Shown: positions 46,227 through 55,075 of the stretch, in pieces | Layout: every line of letters starts with the position of its first letter | Numbering within the stretch: position 1 is the stretch's first letter | Assembly: GCA_024277935.1 (NCBI GenBank) | Contig: JAJRUF010000008.1 | Coordinates: 1 to 64,000, forward strand | Length of the DNA: 64,000 bases | Source: Gammaproteobacteria bacterium | GTDB lineage: Bacteria; Pseudomonadota; Gammaproteobacteria; Methylococcales; Methylomonadaceae | Reading direction: 5' to 3' | The notes under the pieces: generated by a model | Seen by the model: the letters and a program-made list of their open reading frames with translations, nothing else | Told to the model about the DNA's origin: nothing | Databases searched by the model: none | Position numbers and translations under genes: made by a program

Positions 46227-47518
46227 TAAGTTTAAGGAAGCAAGCGGCAATTGTCTTGTCAAAAGTTGTTAAAGAGGGGGTGTCTTTAACGGTTGCTTTG
46301 GATGCAGTGCTTGAATCAGTATCGGAGGCTAAGGATAGAGCCTTTATTCAGGCTTTATGTTATGGCGTGGTGCGTTACTATCATCGACTGGACTTTATTT
46401 TGCAGCAACTGCTTAGTAAACCACTCAGAAATAAAGATACAGATATAAAAATGTTGTTATTGATAGGCATATATCAGTTGCAATATATGCGAGTAAAACC
46501 TCATGCTGCTGTGTCAGAAACCGTTTCGGCTGCAAGCAAGAAAAGTTGGGCTAAGTCATTAATTAATGGTGTTCTTCGGCAATATATGCGAGAACAGGAA
46601 CAACTGGAAAAGCAAGCGGATGAAAATAGGCTGGGGGTCAGTTCTCACCCTGAGTGGTTGATTAATAAAATAAACCAGGATTGGCCTGAGCAAGCACAAC
46701 AAATATTGTCAGAAAACAATAAGCAACCACCCATGGCGATACGAGTAAATTTGAGGCAAAGTAAGCAACAAGATTACCTTAAATTGCTAAGTGAGCATTC
46801 AATTCCTGCGACTGTCGTTTCATTTTGTTCTTCTGCTATTATTTTGCAACAGCCTGTTGCCGTTGAAAAACTCCCTGGTTTTAGTGAAGGCATGGTTTCT
46901 GTACAGGATACTGCTGCTCAATTAGCGGCTGAACTTTTGGAGGTGCGGCCTGGACAAGCGGTACTTGATTTATGTGCCGCTCCAGGTGGTAAAACAGCTG
47001 CGATTCTGGAAGCACAAACAGAAGCTATTTCTATGCTGGCTGTTGATATTGATGCAGGCAGGTTGAGTAGAGTTAAGGAAAATTTACAGCGACTAAAGCT
47101 AAGTGCTAAGGTGCTGGCAGGAGATGCTGCAAAACCAAGTGAGTGGGTGAAAGGCCAAAAATTTGATCGTATTTTGCTTGATGTGCCTTGTTCTGCGTTA
47201 GGTGTCATTAGGCGACACCCCGATATAAAAATTTTACGGCGTGAATCTGATATTGCAGCATTACAACGTGTTCAACAACAGATATTACAAGCTGCCTGGG
47301 AGTTGTTAGTTCCTGGAGGTATCTTGTTGTACGCCACTTGTTCAATCTTAAAACAAGAAAATGAACAACAAATTGAAACTTTTTTAAACCAACGAACTAA
47401 TGCGCAAGAGCTAATAATTGATGCTGACTGGGGTGAGAAAAGGCTGTTCGGACGACAAATCTTAACAGGTAGTCAGAATATGGATGGATTTTATTATGCT
47501 AAGTTGGTTAAGCGGTGA
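46223..47518 (+). CDS. rsmB: 16S rRNA (m5C967) methyltransferase
   Basis: RsmB (Sun/Fmu) has a NusB-like N-terminal RNA-binding domain (residues 1-140) and a SAM domain. VLDLCAAPGGKTAAILE is the SAM site. The two cysteines in DVPCSALGVIRRHPDIK and LYATCSILKQENEQ are the methylating and product-releasing residues. The 431 residues match the family. It overlaps fmt by 4 bp and the DUF4390 gene by 4 bp. Confidence 0.96.
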   Translation: MISLRKQAAIVLSKVVKEGVSLTVALDAVLESVSEAKDRAFIQALCYGVVRYYHRLDFILQQLLSKPLRNKDTDIKMLLLIGIYQLQYMRVKPHAAVSETVSAASKKSWAKSLINGVLRQYMREQEQLEKQADENRLGVSSHPEWLINKINQDWPEQAQQILSENNKQPPMAIRVNLRQSKQQDYLKLLSEHSIPATVVSFCSSAIILQQPVAVEKLPGFSEGMVSVQDTAAQLAAELLEVRPGQAVLDLCAAPGGKTAAILEAQTEAISMLAVDIDAGRLSRVKENLQRLKLSAKVLAGDAAKPSEWVKGQKFDRILLDVPCSALGVIRRHPDIKILRRESDIAALQRVQQQILQAAWELLVPGGILLYATCSILKQENEQQIETFLNQRTNAQELIIDADWGEKRLFGRQILTGSQNMDGFYYAKLVKR

Positions 47519-48060
47519 GATTTGTTCTTTATCTGCTTTGTTGTTTTATATCTGAAGTTGTTTGGGCGGCTGATTATTCTACGCAAGTTGAAAATATTAA
47601 AGTTGAGCAAGTGGATGATAATTATATTTTAGATGTAGATATTATTTATAACTTAAGTCCACTAGCTAAAGAAGCTTTGCTAAAAGGGATTCCATTAACC
47701 TGGCGAGTGTTTATAAAAGTAAAGCAACAAGGTGTTTTCTGGGATCACAGCATCGAAGATTTTTCCTTAATTTTTCAAATTCAAAACCACCCCTTATTAG
47801 GTTTGTATAGTATTACAAATGTAAGTTCAGGGACAAAAGATATGTTCTCAACTTTTTTTGGTGCTTTAAATTATATGTCAAACATTCGTGCTTTACCGCT
47901 TATCAATAAAGCATTGATTAAAGCAAAGCAAAAATATTATGTTGTTGTCAAGGTAAAGTTTGAGCATGAATTGTTACCTGTTCCCCTTCGTCCTTTTTCA
48001 TACTTTGATTCACAATGGGCGCTTTCCAGTTCTACGGTGTTATGTCCATTAAAAAATTAA
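47515..48060 (+). CDS. DUF4390 domain protein
   Basis: The 181-residue exported protein (signal peptide about 1-18, ending VVWAA) matches DUF4390, which is regularly found between rsmB and the NtrY-type kinase in related bacteria. Function is unknown. WRVFIKVKQQGVFWD and the C-terminal PVPLRPFSYFDSQW are its recognisable blocks. It overlaps rsmB by 4 bp and the kinase by 19 bp, so it may act with the kinase. Confidence 0.85.
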   Translation: MRFVLYLLCCFISEVVWAADYSTQVENIKVEQVDDNYILDVDIIYNLSPLAKEALLKGIPLTWRVFIKVKQQGVFWDHSIEDFSLIFQIQNHPLLGLYSITNVSSGTKDMFSTFFGALNYMSNIRALPLINKALIKAKQKYYVVVKVKFEHELLPVPLRPFSYFDSQWALSSSTVLCPLKN

Positions 48061-50198
48061 AAATTCCCATAAGTCTCTCCATCGTTTTTTTCTTTGGGTT
48101 AATACTCCTTTCATTACAATTAATGAGTACAGCAACTCAGGAGTCATCAAGGTTAAGTGATATATATTCCTGGCTGTTAATTGGCAATAGTATCGGTTCA
48201 ATTGGATTGTTTGTGTTAATTGGGTTCAATGTGTATTCCTTGGCGCGTGAGCTAAAAAAGAGAGAGGCAGGCTCCAAGCTAACCACAAGAATGATTTCTT
48301 TGTTTGTGCTGTTATCTATTGCTCCCGCCGCTATCGTTTTTTACTTTTCTGTGCAATTTTTAAATCAAGGTGTAGATAGTTGGTTTAATGTGGAAATAGA
48401 CCGTGCAATGGAGGATGCCCTAGAATTAAGTTCAGAGTCTTTGGAGCAACGTAAACGCTTGCATTTAAAACAAGTTCAAAAGCTTGTTAAGGATGTTGTT
48501 GGTAAGTCTCAGACTTTGATAGCTCTTGAAATAGGGGAGTTACGAGAACGAATAGAAGCAAATGAGGTAACGCTATTCTCGCGACAGGGGCACGTTATAG
48601 CAACAGCAAGTATAAATTCAAGCGATATTTTGCCTTTATTACCAAAAGAGCATGTTTGGTTGCATGTCAGGCAAAATCAAGCGTATGTTGCATTTAACCC
48701 AACCGAAGACGAGTTGTTAATCCAGGTTATTGTGCCGGTGTTAGAGGACGATAATGATCCGAGGTATTTGCAAGCTTTGTTTTCTGTTCCTATGAGAATC
48801 GCTGATTTGGCGGACTCAATTGACTTTGCTTTTAATCGTTACCAGGAAATGACTTTTTTGCGCAACTCATTAAAACATAGTTTTTTATTGCTGTTGTCCT
48901 TGGTTTTATTATTGAGTTTATTGGCCGCAATTTGGGTGGCTTTTGTGAGTATTAGGCATATTGTTGCGCCGGTAAAAGAATTGGTTAAAGGGACGCGGGC
49001 TGTTGCAAATGGTAACTATAGGCAACAATTGTCTGTGGTGAGTCAAGATGATTTGGGATTTTTAGTGGAATCTTTTAATGATATGACGCTTCGTATCGCA
49101 CGTTCGCAAGATGAGATTACTGCAGCAAGTAAAGAAGTTGAGCATCAACGTGCTTACCTGGAAACTATACTGGCGAATTTAACGGCGGGGGTTATTAGTT
49201 TTGGAAAATCGTATAAAATTAGGACGGCTAATCAGGCCGCCTATAGAATCTTACATGTTCCTGTAAGTCATTTTGTTGGGCAAACTTTGCTGGATATTAT
49301 TGTAAGGCATCCTGAACTAACGCAGTTGTGGGCGTCTATTCAGGCATTGATAGAGGAGGCAGAAGATATTTGGCAGCAACGGTTTACCTTTTTAGGAGCT
49401 AACGGCCGTCAAGAATTGCTTTGCAGGGGGACACCTTTATTTTCACCGTCAGGTGAGCGTGTGGGGTCTATTGTTGTGTTTGATGATGTGACTGATTTGA
49501 TTCAGGCGCAGAAAAATGCAGCGTGGGGCGAGGTGGCAAAACGCTTAGCTCATGAAATTAAAAACCCCTTAACGCCCATTCAACTCTCAGCGGAAAGAAT
49601 GCAGCATAAATTAGCTTCGGAACTATCGGAGGCTTCTGCTAAAATATTGCAACGTTCGACACAAACCATTGTAAATCAAGTGGAAGCAATGAAATCAATG
49701 GTTGATGACTTTTCAGAATATGCAAGACCTAGTAAAAAACAAGTGGAATTAATTAACTTAAATTTGTTAATTAATGAAATCCTGGCTTTGTATATATTAC
49801 AAACTGAGATAAAAATTGTAACGGCTTTTACTGTTGAAAATATCGTGATAAAGGCGGATCCAGTCAGTATCAGGCAAGTCGTGCATAATTTGGTGAAAAA
49901 TGCACAGGAAGCAATGAAAGGTAAAGGTCAAATTGAAATAAAGTTAGATAAAATTGTGCGTAATAATACCGAATATGCAGAAATTTCTATTTATGATGAT
50001 GGATGTGGGCTTAATGAAGCTCAAATTGAAACGATATTTGAACCTTATGTGACAACAAAAGCAAAAGGGACCGGCTTAGGTTTGGCAATAGTGAAAAAAA
50101 TTATTGAAGAATATGGTGGCGTAATCTGGGTAGATACGACATATAATAAAGGTGCTGGATTTATTGTCCAGTTGCCAATAGCACTTAATTTAGGATAA
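48042..50198 (+). CDS. ntrY: NtrY-like sensor histidine kinase
   Basis: This membrane histidine kinase has about 718 residues. Four N-terminal transmembrane segments are followed by a HAMP domain (IVAPVKELVKGTRAVANGNY), a PAS domain, a HisKA block with the phospho-accepting His in HEIKNPLTPIQLSAERM, and an ATPase with NLVKNAQEAM and GTGLGLAIVKK. ATG at 48042 (MSIKKLKIP) begins the membrane part; the nine codons upstream are not typical. NtrY-type kinases sense redox or nitrogen conditions; the ligand here is unknown. Its regulator follows after 4-10 bp. Confidence 0.92.
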   Translation: MSIKKLKIPISLSIVFFFGLILLSLQLMSTATQESSRLSDIYSWLLIGNSIGSIGLFVLIGFNVYSLARELKKREAGSKLTTRMISLFVLLSIAPAAIVFYFSVQFLNQGVDSWFNVEIDRAMEDALELSSESLEQRKRLHLKQVQKLVKDVVGKSQTLIALEIGELRERIEANEVTLFSRQGHVIATASINSSDILPLLPKEHVWLHVRQNQAYVAFNPTEDELLIQVIVPVLEDDNDPRYLQALFSVPMRIADLADSIDFAFNRYQEMTFLRNSLKHSFLLLLSLVLLLSLLAAIWVAFVSIRHIVAPVKELVKGTRAVANGNYRQQLSVVSQDDLGFLVESFNDMTLRIARSQDEITAASKEVEHQRAYLETILANLTAGVISFGKSYKIRTANQAAYRILHVPVSHFVGQTLLDIIVRHPELTQLWASIQALIEEAEDIWQQRFTFLGANGRQELLCRGTPLFSPSGERVGSIVVFDDVTDLIQAQKNAAWGEVAKRLAHEIKNPLTPIQLSAERMQHKLASELSEASAKILQRSTQTIVNQVEAMKSMVDDFSEYARPSKKQVELINLNLLINEILALYILQTEIKIVTAFTVENIVIKADPVSIRQVVHNLVKNAQEAMKGKGQIEIKLDKIVRNNTEYAEISIYDDGCGLNEAQIETIFEPYVTTKAKGTGLGLAIVKKIIEEYGGVIWVDTTYNKGAGFIVQLPIALNLG

Positions 50199-50208
50199 AG
50201 CATTGAAA

Positions 50209-51564
50209 ATGGAATCACCTTATATATTGGTTGTTGATGATGAGCATGACATCAGGCAGTTAGTATCAGAAATTCTTGAAGATGAAGGATATCAGGTTAC
50301 AATGGCTGAGGATGCGGCTGTAGCAAGAAGTAAAAAGAAACAACGGCAACCTCAGCTAATTTTACTAGATATCTGGATGCCAGATACAGATGGTATTACT
50401 CTACTAAAAGAGTGGGCTGCTGAGGACGAGCCTTTGTGTCCTGTTATTATGATGTCAGGACATGGTTCGGTTGAATCTGCAGTAGAAGCCACGCGACTTG
50501 GTGCGTATGACTTTTTGGAAAAGCCACTATCCTTGGCAAAACTGTTGCTAACCGTTGAACGAGCATTAGAAACCAGTCAGTTACAGCAGGAAAATGCAGG
50601 CTTAAAACAGCAATTAATGCTGGATGTAGAACCGGTTGGTAAAAGTGTCGTTATTGAGCGCACTAAAGAACAATTAAGACGATTGGCTCAACATAATACA
50701 AAGTTATTATTGGTCGGTGAGGCGGGTGTTGGAAAAGAATTATTTGCACGCTATTTACATAATCATACGGCACGCAATGAAGGACCGTTTATTGATGTGG
50801 CTGTCGGTAGTATTTCCCCTGCAAACTCCGCTGTAGAATTTTTTGGTAAAGAAGAAGGTGGGAAAATTTATCAAGGATTATTAGAGCAGGCGCATGGAGG
50901 TACTTTGTTTCTGGGGGAGATAGCAGGAATGGATATGCAAACTCAGATTCGATTATTGAGTGCCTTAGAGTCCAGTTCATTCTTGAGAGTTGGCGGAAGT
51001 GAGTCCGTTCGAGTTGATGTACGGGTTGTCGCTTCAACACGCGTGGCTTTAGATGAAGAAGTGAATGCCGGTCGGTTTAGACAAGATTTGTATTTTTTAC
51101 TTAATGAAGTAGCTCTTGATATTACACCACTTAGAGAGCATGGAGAGGATGTTCCTGCGCTATTAAGTTACTATGTGGATTACTTCGTTAATATTGAAAA
51201 ACTTCCGTTTAGAAAGTTTTCTATGGCAGCACAGAATTATTTGCGAAATTATAGCTGGCCCGGGAATGTTAGAGAATTAAGAAGTTTGGTTCAGCGCTTA
51301 ATGATTTTAGGAGCTGGTGATGATATTGAAATGGATGAAGTAAAGACGGCATTAGGCTCTATTGCAGATAAGCCTGCGCTAAATTCGGCTATGCCAGAGT
51401 TTTTTAATTCGCCATTAAAAGAGGCAAGAGAGCATTTTGAAAAATGTTATTTAGAATATCATTTTGAAAAAAATGGAGGGAGTGTTGCTAAATTAGCCTC
51501 TGCCATTGGAATGGAAAGAACTCATTTGTACAGAAAACTACATGCTTTAAATATTAAGTTATAA
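50209..51564 (+). CDS. ntrX: NtrX-like response regulator with degenerate AAA+ domain
   Basis: A receiver domain (residues 1-120; phospho-Asp in LLDIWMPDTDG, Lys in FLEKPLSL) is followed by an AAA+ domain and a C-terminal Fis-type helix-turn-helix (SVAKLASAIGMERTHLYRKL). Walker A is kept (GEAGVGKE), but the sigma-54 contact loop GAFTGA is replaced by GKIYQG. Walker B reads LFLGEIAG instead of LFLDEI, losing the Asp. It probably does not open sigma-54 complexes and may act as a plain DNA-binding regulator. A TTG at 50203 is an alternative start. Confidence 0.9.
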   Translation: MESPYILVVDDEHDIRQLVSEILEDEGYQVTMAEDAAVARSKKKQRQPQLILLDIWMPDTDGITLLKEWAAEDEPLCPVIMMSGHGSVESAVEATRLGAYDFLEKPLSLAKLLLTVERALETSQLQQENAGLKQQLMLDVEPVGKSVVIERTKEQLRRLAQHNTKLLLVGEAGVGKELFARYLHNHTARNEGPFIDVAVGSISPANSAVEFFGKEEGGKIYQGLLEQAHGGTLFLGEIAGMDMQTQIRLLSALESSSFLRVGGSESVRVDVRVVASTRVALDEEVNAGRFRQDLYFLLNEVALDITPLREHGEDVPALLSYYVDYFVNIEKLPFRKFSMAAQNYLRNYSWPGNVRELRSLVQRLMILGAGDDIEMDEVKTALGSIADKPALNSAMPEFFNSPLKEAREHFEKCYLEYHFEKNGGSVAKLASAIGMERTHLYRKLHALNIKL

Positions 51565-51570
51565 ATAAGC

Positions 51571-51599
51571 TTGAAAACAAAGGATAGACAAAGTATAAT
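51571..51599 (+). promoter_or_regulatory. sigma-70 promoter of rplM-rpsI
   Basis: TTGAAA at 51571-51576 and TATAAT at 51594-51599 are separated by exactly 17 bp. Both hexamers are near or at consensus. The promoter lies about 45 bp before the rplM ATG at 51643, leaving a short leader. Confidence 0.8.
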
Positions 51600-51642
51600 T
51601 CTCGCTCTTTATACATGTCTTAACAAATTACTAAAGTAAACG

Positions 51643-52071
51643 ATGAAAACATTTAGTGCAAAGCCAGCAGAAGTTAAGCGCGATTGGTACGTAATTGATG
51701 CAGAAGGCCAGACATTGGGTCGCCTTGCTACTGAAATTGCACGACGTCTTCGCGGTAAACACAAACCAGAATATACACCTCATGTTGATACAGGCGATTA
51801 TATTATCGTTGTTAATGCAGAAAAAATTGGTGTAACAGGAAACAAAGAAAACGACAAAATATACCACCACCATACTGGGTATGTAGGTAGTTTAAAGTCG
51901 GTTAGCTTAGGAAAACTAAGAGGCACTTTTCCTGACCGTATTATTAATAGTGCGGTTGAAGGTATGTTACCTAAAAACCCACTAGGCCGTGCAATGTTCA
52001 AAAAATTGAAAGTTTATGCAGGACCTTCTCACGATCATCAAGCGCAACAGCCTAAAGTATTGGAATTATAG
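51643..52071 (+). CDS. rplM: 50S ribosomal protein L13
   Basis: The 142-residue L13 is full length (E. coli 142). [59 protein letters not shown] and the [11 protein letters not shown] tail are all standard. It is followed by rpsI after 8 bp, as in most bacteria, and is driven by the promoter at 51571. Confidence 0.98.
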   Translation: MKTFSAKPAEVKRDWYVIDAEGQTLGRLATEIARRLRGKHKPEYTPHVDTGDYIIVVNAEKIGVTGNKENDKIYHHHTGYVGSLKSVSLGKLRGTFPDRIINSAVEGMLPKNPLGRAMFKKLKVYAGPSHDHQAQQPKVLEL

Positions 52072-52079
52072 GAAAGATT

Positions 52080-52469
52080 ATGGCAGCTCAATATTATGGA
52101 ACAGGACGTCGTAAAAGTGCAGTAGCACGCGTTTACGCAGTAACTGGTACCGGAAAATTTACTATTAATAGCCAATCAATAGAAGAGTACTTTGGTCGTA
52201 GAACTGACCAAATGGTTGCAAGACAACCTTTAGAACTTCTAGAGAAAACAGCAGATTTCGATGTTAACGTTATCGTTAAAGGTGGTGGCCCTTCTGGTCA
52301 GGCAGGTGCAATACGTCACGGTGTGACAAGAGCACTAATGGATTTTGACGAAGAATTACGTCCAGCTTTAAGAGCTGCAGGTTATGTGACACGTGATGCG
52401 CGTGTTGTAGAGCGTAAAAAAGTCGGCTTACATAAAGCCAGAAAACGCCCTCAGTACTCAAAACGTTAA
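52080..52469 (+). CDS. rpsI: 30S ribosomal protein S9
   Basis: The 129-residue S9 shows [15 protein letters not shown] at the start, [19 protein letters not shown] in the middle, and ends [17 protein letters not shown], the conserved tail that reaches the ribosomal P site. It is co-transcribed with rplM and closed by the terminator at 52507. Confidence 0.98.
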   Translation: MAAQYYGTGRRKSAVARVYAVTGTGKFTINSQSIEEYFGRRTDQMVARQPLELLEKTADFDVNVIVKGGGPSGQAGAIRHGVTRALMDFDEELRPALRAAGYVTRDARVVERKKVGLHKARKRPQYSKR

Positions 52470-52506
52470 TCGTTTTTCAGAACAGTTTTATAAAACTGTT
52501 TCTGTT

Positions 52507-52545
52507 AAAAAAGACCCATTACCTTTCGGTAATGGGTCTTTTTTT
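52507..52545 (+). terminator. Rho-independent terminator after rpsI
   Basis: AAAAAGACCCATTACC, a TTTC loop and GGTAATGGGTCTTTTTTT form a long stem followed by a T-run. It lies about 40 bp beyond the rpsI stop. Confidence 0.95.
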
Positions 52546-52728
52546 ATGCAATTTCTAGAGAAACAAAAAGTGTCAAGCTTAGTTAAAATACTTAAATTAA
52601 TATTTAGAAGTGATGCTAAAAGTAGGTTTAATGTTAGCTCTTAGTTTTTAATTGTCCATTAATAAAGATTAAAGTCTCAATTTTAAGACTAGCAGTTTAA
52701 TTCTTAACGAATAAAATAAGTAAATTTT

Positions 52729-52790
52729 GTAGGATGCGCTGACGATAGGAAGCGCATCGAGTTTTTGTATACCTTAGAATTAATGATGCT
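52729..52790. repeat. family B repeat (second copy)
   Basis: TGTAGGATGCGCTGACGATA, then AGCGCATC, and further GTATACCTTAGA and TTAATGATG repeat the copy at 21735-21799 with few changes. It lies beyond the rpsI terminator, next to the end of the NlpE-like gene. The rest of the 52546-52802 gap shows no gene. Confidence 0.65.
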
Positions 52791-52802
52791 AATGAAGCAT
52801 TA

Positions 52803-53327
52803 TTAGTGAATATGCACTGTGCGCGATTTATTCTTATCACCCCTTAGTAAAGTATATTGATCCTGCCCTCCCTTCATAGGAGTTCCTTTAGGACTAAGAA
52901 CTATAAGTGCTGTGTCATCTTTAATATACAATTTTCGGGTGCTTGCATCCTTTCTTGAAACCAAGGTAACAATTTTATTTTTATCATCCCAATTATATTT
53001 ACCTTTTTCAAAATACTCTCTGTTCGAGGCTTGGGCATATTGAGTGACTAGTAAATAATTCTTTTTATTCTTTAAGGATAGGGTCATTTTAATTCCTGCA
53101 CAATGTTTACAAGGCAGGTAGCCATAATAAACGCCACGAAACTTTTGACTCTCATCAATGGGTTGCAAGTGCTGTGCATGATTAACACCCCTGCGATTCA
53201 ACTCTCTGGCTCTCTGAACATCCCCCATAATTTGCATATCTGATTTGGCTATAGTAGGGGCAGAAGTAATTGAAAGGATGCTAAGTAAAATTAAAGATAG
53301 CTTTTGTTTTAAAGTTATTGTTTGCAT
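52803..53327 (-). CDS. NlpE N-terminal domain-like exported protein
   Basis: The C-terminal part (FRGVYYGYLPCKHCAGIKMT) has the CxxC hallmark of the N-terminal domain of NlpE, an envelope sensor of copper and surface stress. A signal peptide (LSLILLSILSITSAPTIA) follows the Met at 53327. There is no lipobox cysteine at the cleavage site, so it may be a soluble periplasmic protein. The frame is open upstream to 53417, but that part is unlikely to be coding. The 174 residues are shorter than full NlpE. The role is unproven. Confidence 0.75.
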   Translation of the reverse strand: MQTITLKQKLSLILLSILSITSAPTIAKSDMQIMGDVQRARELNRRGVNHAQHLQPIDESQKFRGVYYGYLPCKHCAGIKMTLSLKNKKNYLLVTQYAQASNREYFEKGKYNWDDKNKIVTLVSRKDASTRKLYIKDDTALIVLSPKGTPMKGGQDQYTLLRGDKNKSRTVHIH

Positions 53328-53502
53328 GGTATTTTTATGTGATTTGAAGAGTATAGACAGGTTAAGCCAAAGGATAACCTTGTAGAGTACTGTATAAATA
53401 CTGGTAAAGAATGTCAATTATAGTGGGCACGGTTTAGGGTGGAGCAACTGTATTTTTGTTTTAAATGCCAAGCAGGGTTATAGCTAAATAAAACAAAATA
53501 TT

Positions 53503-53523
53503 GTAGAGTGGACTTCAGTCCGT
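53503..53523. repeat. family A half-palindrome
   Basis: GTAGAGTGGACTTCAGTCCG is a decayed copy of the family A hairpin. It lies in the gap between the NlpE-like gene and the pilU-like gene. Confidence 0.55.
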
Positions 53524-53597
53524 CATAAACAAGAGAGGAAATTAACACTTGTGGTTTGTATCTAGCAAGAATGTCCAATACCTATTGGTGATTTTAA

Positions 53598-54749
53598 TCA
53601 CCCAAAATTAATCTTGGCTTCCAAGTCATTACGTGAATCAGCATTCCTGAGAGCCTCTTCCAACGTGATTCGTTTAGATTTATAAAGTTCAAATAAGGCA
53701 TCATCAAATATTTTCATGCCTTTACCTCCGCTGGTTGACATAGCTTCTTTAATCTCATTTAGATCACCTTTTAAAATCAGGCTAGAGATATGAGGGGTGT
53801 TTATCATAACTTCAATAGCGGCACATCTTTTACCATCAGGAGTGGGAATTAAGCGTTGAGAAATAACGGCATTCATATTGATTGCTAAATCCATAAATAA
53901 TTGCTTGTGTTCCACTTGAGGAAACATATTAATAACCCGTTCCATCGCTTGATTGGCATTGTTGGCATGCATCGTTGAAATACATAAATGCCCTGTATTG
54001 GCCAGTTCTAAAGCTGCTTTCATGGTTTCTTTGTCCCGAATTTCGCCAATTAAAATAACATCGGGAGCTTCGCGTAAACAGGCTTTAAGAGCGCGAGCAT
54101 AAGAGACAGTGTCTGTTCCTACTTCACGCTGGTTTACAATTGATTTTAAGTTGGGGTGGGAAAACTCTATAGGGTCTTCAATAGTTAATATATGACCAGC
54201 TGAATTTGCATTTCGGTGATTAATCATCGAGGCCAATGAAGTTGATTTACCTGATCCGGTACCGCCAACCATTAATAATAGACCACGTTTGGCCAAAATC
54301 AGATCAAGCAAAACATCAGGCAGTCCTAACTCTTCAGGTTTGGGAATAATGGAGGGAATTAAACGAAAGACCAAACCTATAGATTGACGTTGATAAAAAG
54401 CATTAACACGAAACCTTGCACTATTATCAGGTAAGGCAATCGCAAAATCGAGATCTTTAGTTTTAAGAAACTCCGTTTGTTGTTCTTCTGTCATAATACC
54501 AAGAGCGGCTGATTTTGTGAGTTCAGGCGTAAGCAGGTATTTGTCCATAGGAATGGCGCGACCTGATATTTTTATTTTAACGGGGGAATCAACAGTTAAA
54601 AATATATCTGAACCTTCTTGTTTAACCATTTCCTGTAAATAAGGTAAAACATCAAGCGAAGATTCAGGCTTAGCACCAAGTACTTCAATTTTTTCAGTAG
54701 CTTTTCTGGTACTTGACGTTTTTTTATTTGCTGTAATTTGTATTTCCAA
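53598..54749 (-). CDS. PilT/PilU family type IV pilus ATPase
   Basis: This hexameric motor of twitching motility (pilus retraction) has 383 residues from a TTG at 54749. Walker A is GGTGSGKST, the Asp box is ILTIEDPIE, Walker B is VILIGEIRD, and HANNANQAMERV is the conserved His block. The N-terminal domain starts about residue 34 (LPYLQEMVKQEGSDIFLTV). The stretch before it is in frame with the separate N-domain ORF upstream (54792-55019), separated only by a TGA at 54792-54794 and 14 codons. The C-terminus LRNADSRNDLEAKINFG is PilU-like. Alternative starts are uncertain, because an ATG within the domain (54629) would cut off its first helix. Confidence 0.85.
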   Translation of the reverse strand: MEIQITANKKTSSTRKATEKIEVLGAKPESSLDVLPYLQEMVKQEGSDIFLTVDSPVKIKISGRAIPMDKYLLTPELTKSAALGIMTEEQQTEFLKTKDLDFAIALPDNSARFRVNAFYQRQSIGLVFRLIPSIIPKPEELGLPDVLLDLILAKRGLLLMVGGTGSGKSTSLASMINHRNANSAGHILTIEDPIEFSHPNLKSIVNQREVGTDTVSYARALKACLREAPDVILIGEIRDKETMKAALELANTGHLCISTMHANNANQAMERVINMFPQVEHKQLFMDLAINMNAVISQRLIPTPDGKRCAAIEVMINTPHISSLILKGDLNEIKEAMSTSGGKGMKIFDDALFELYKSKRITLEEALRNADSRNDLEAKINFG

Positions 54750-54791
54750 GCCGCTAATGTTTTTTTCAGCATTAACGATAAAGTCTGTACC

Positions 54792-55019
54792 TCAAAGGTG
54801 ATAACTTGTAGATGTATTTTTAAAACTATTAATAATCTGTTTTTGAGATTCATCAAATAGCTCACCAATAAACTGATTTATGAACTCAGCACTTATCGGG
54901 GTTTTCCCAACTTCTTTTACCTGGTCTGATAATCGTAAAGAGGGAGGAGTATCGACTGTTAGAATAAGGCTGTCAGCACTTTTATCAAGCATTAATTTTA
55001 AATAAGGTGATAAGTCCAT
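54792..55019 (-). pseudogene. extra PilT/PilU N-terminal domain cut off by TGA
   Basis: The 75-codon frame MDLSPYLKLMLDKSADSLIL and on resembles the first 70-odd residues of PilT/PilU proteins (compare the upstream neighbour with LLKILLHKDGSDLFIT). It stops at TGA 54792-54794. The reading frame continues without interruption into the following ATPase (53598-54749). It is either a nonsense mutation in a two-N-domain PilU-like gene, an isolated small protein, or a readthrough site. It lies 56 bp after the upstream pilU-like gene. Confidence 0.6.
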
Positions 55020-55075
55020 AATTTATTGGTTTGCTATATTGATTTTGGAGGGGGGTAAATTGATCTTGTGTCGCC

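Noticed and set aside
54596-54868. 90-codon frame bridging the two PilU pieces
   Set aside because: It is in another phase from both conserved pieces, and its product is a Lys/Leu-rich sequence without family similarity.
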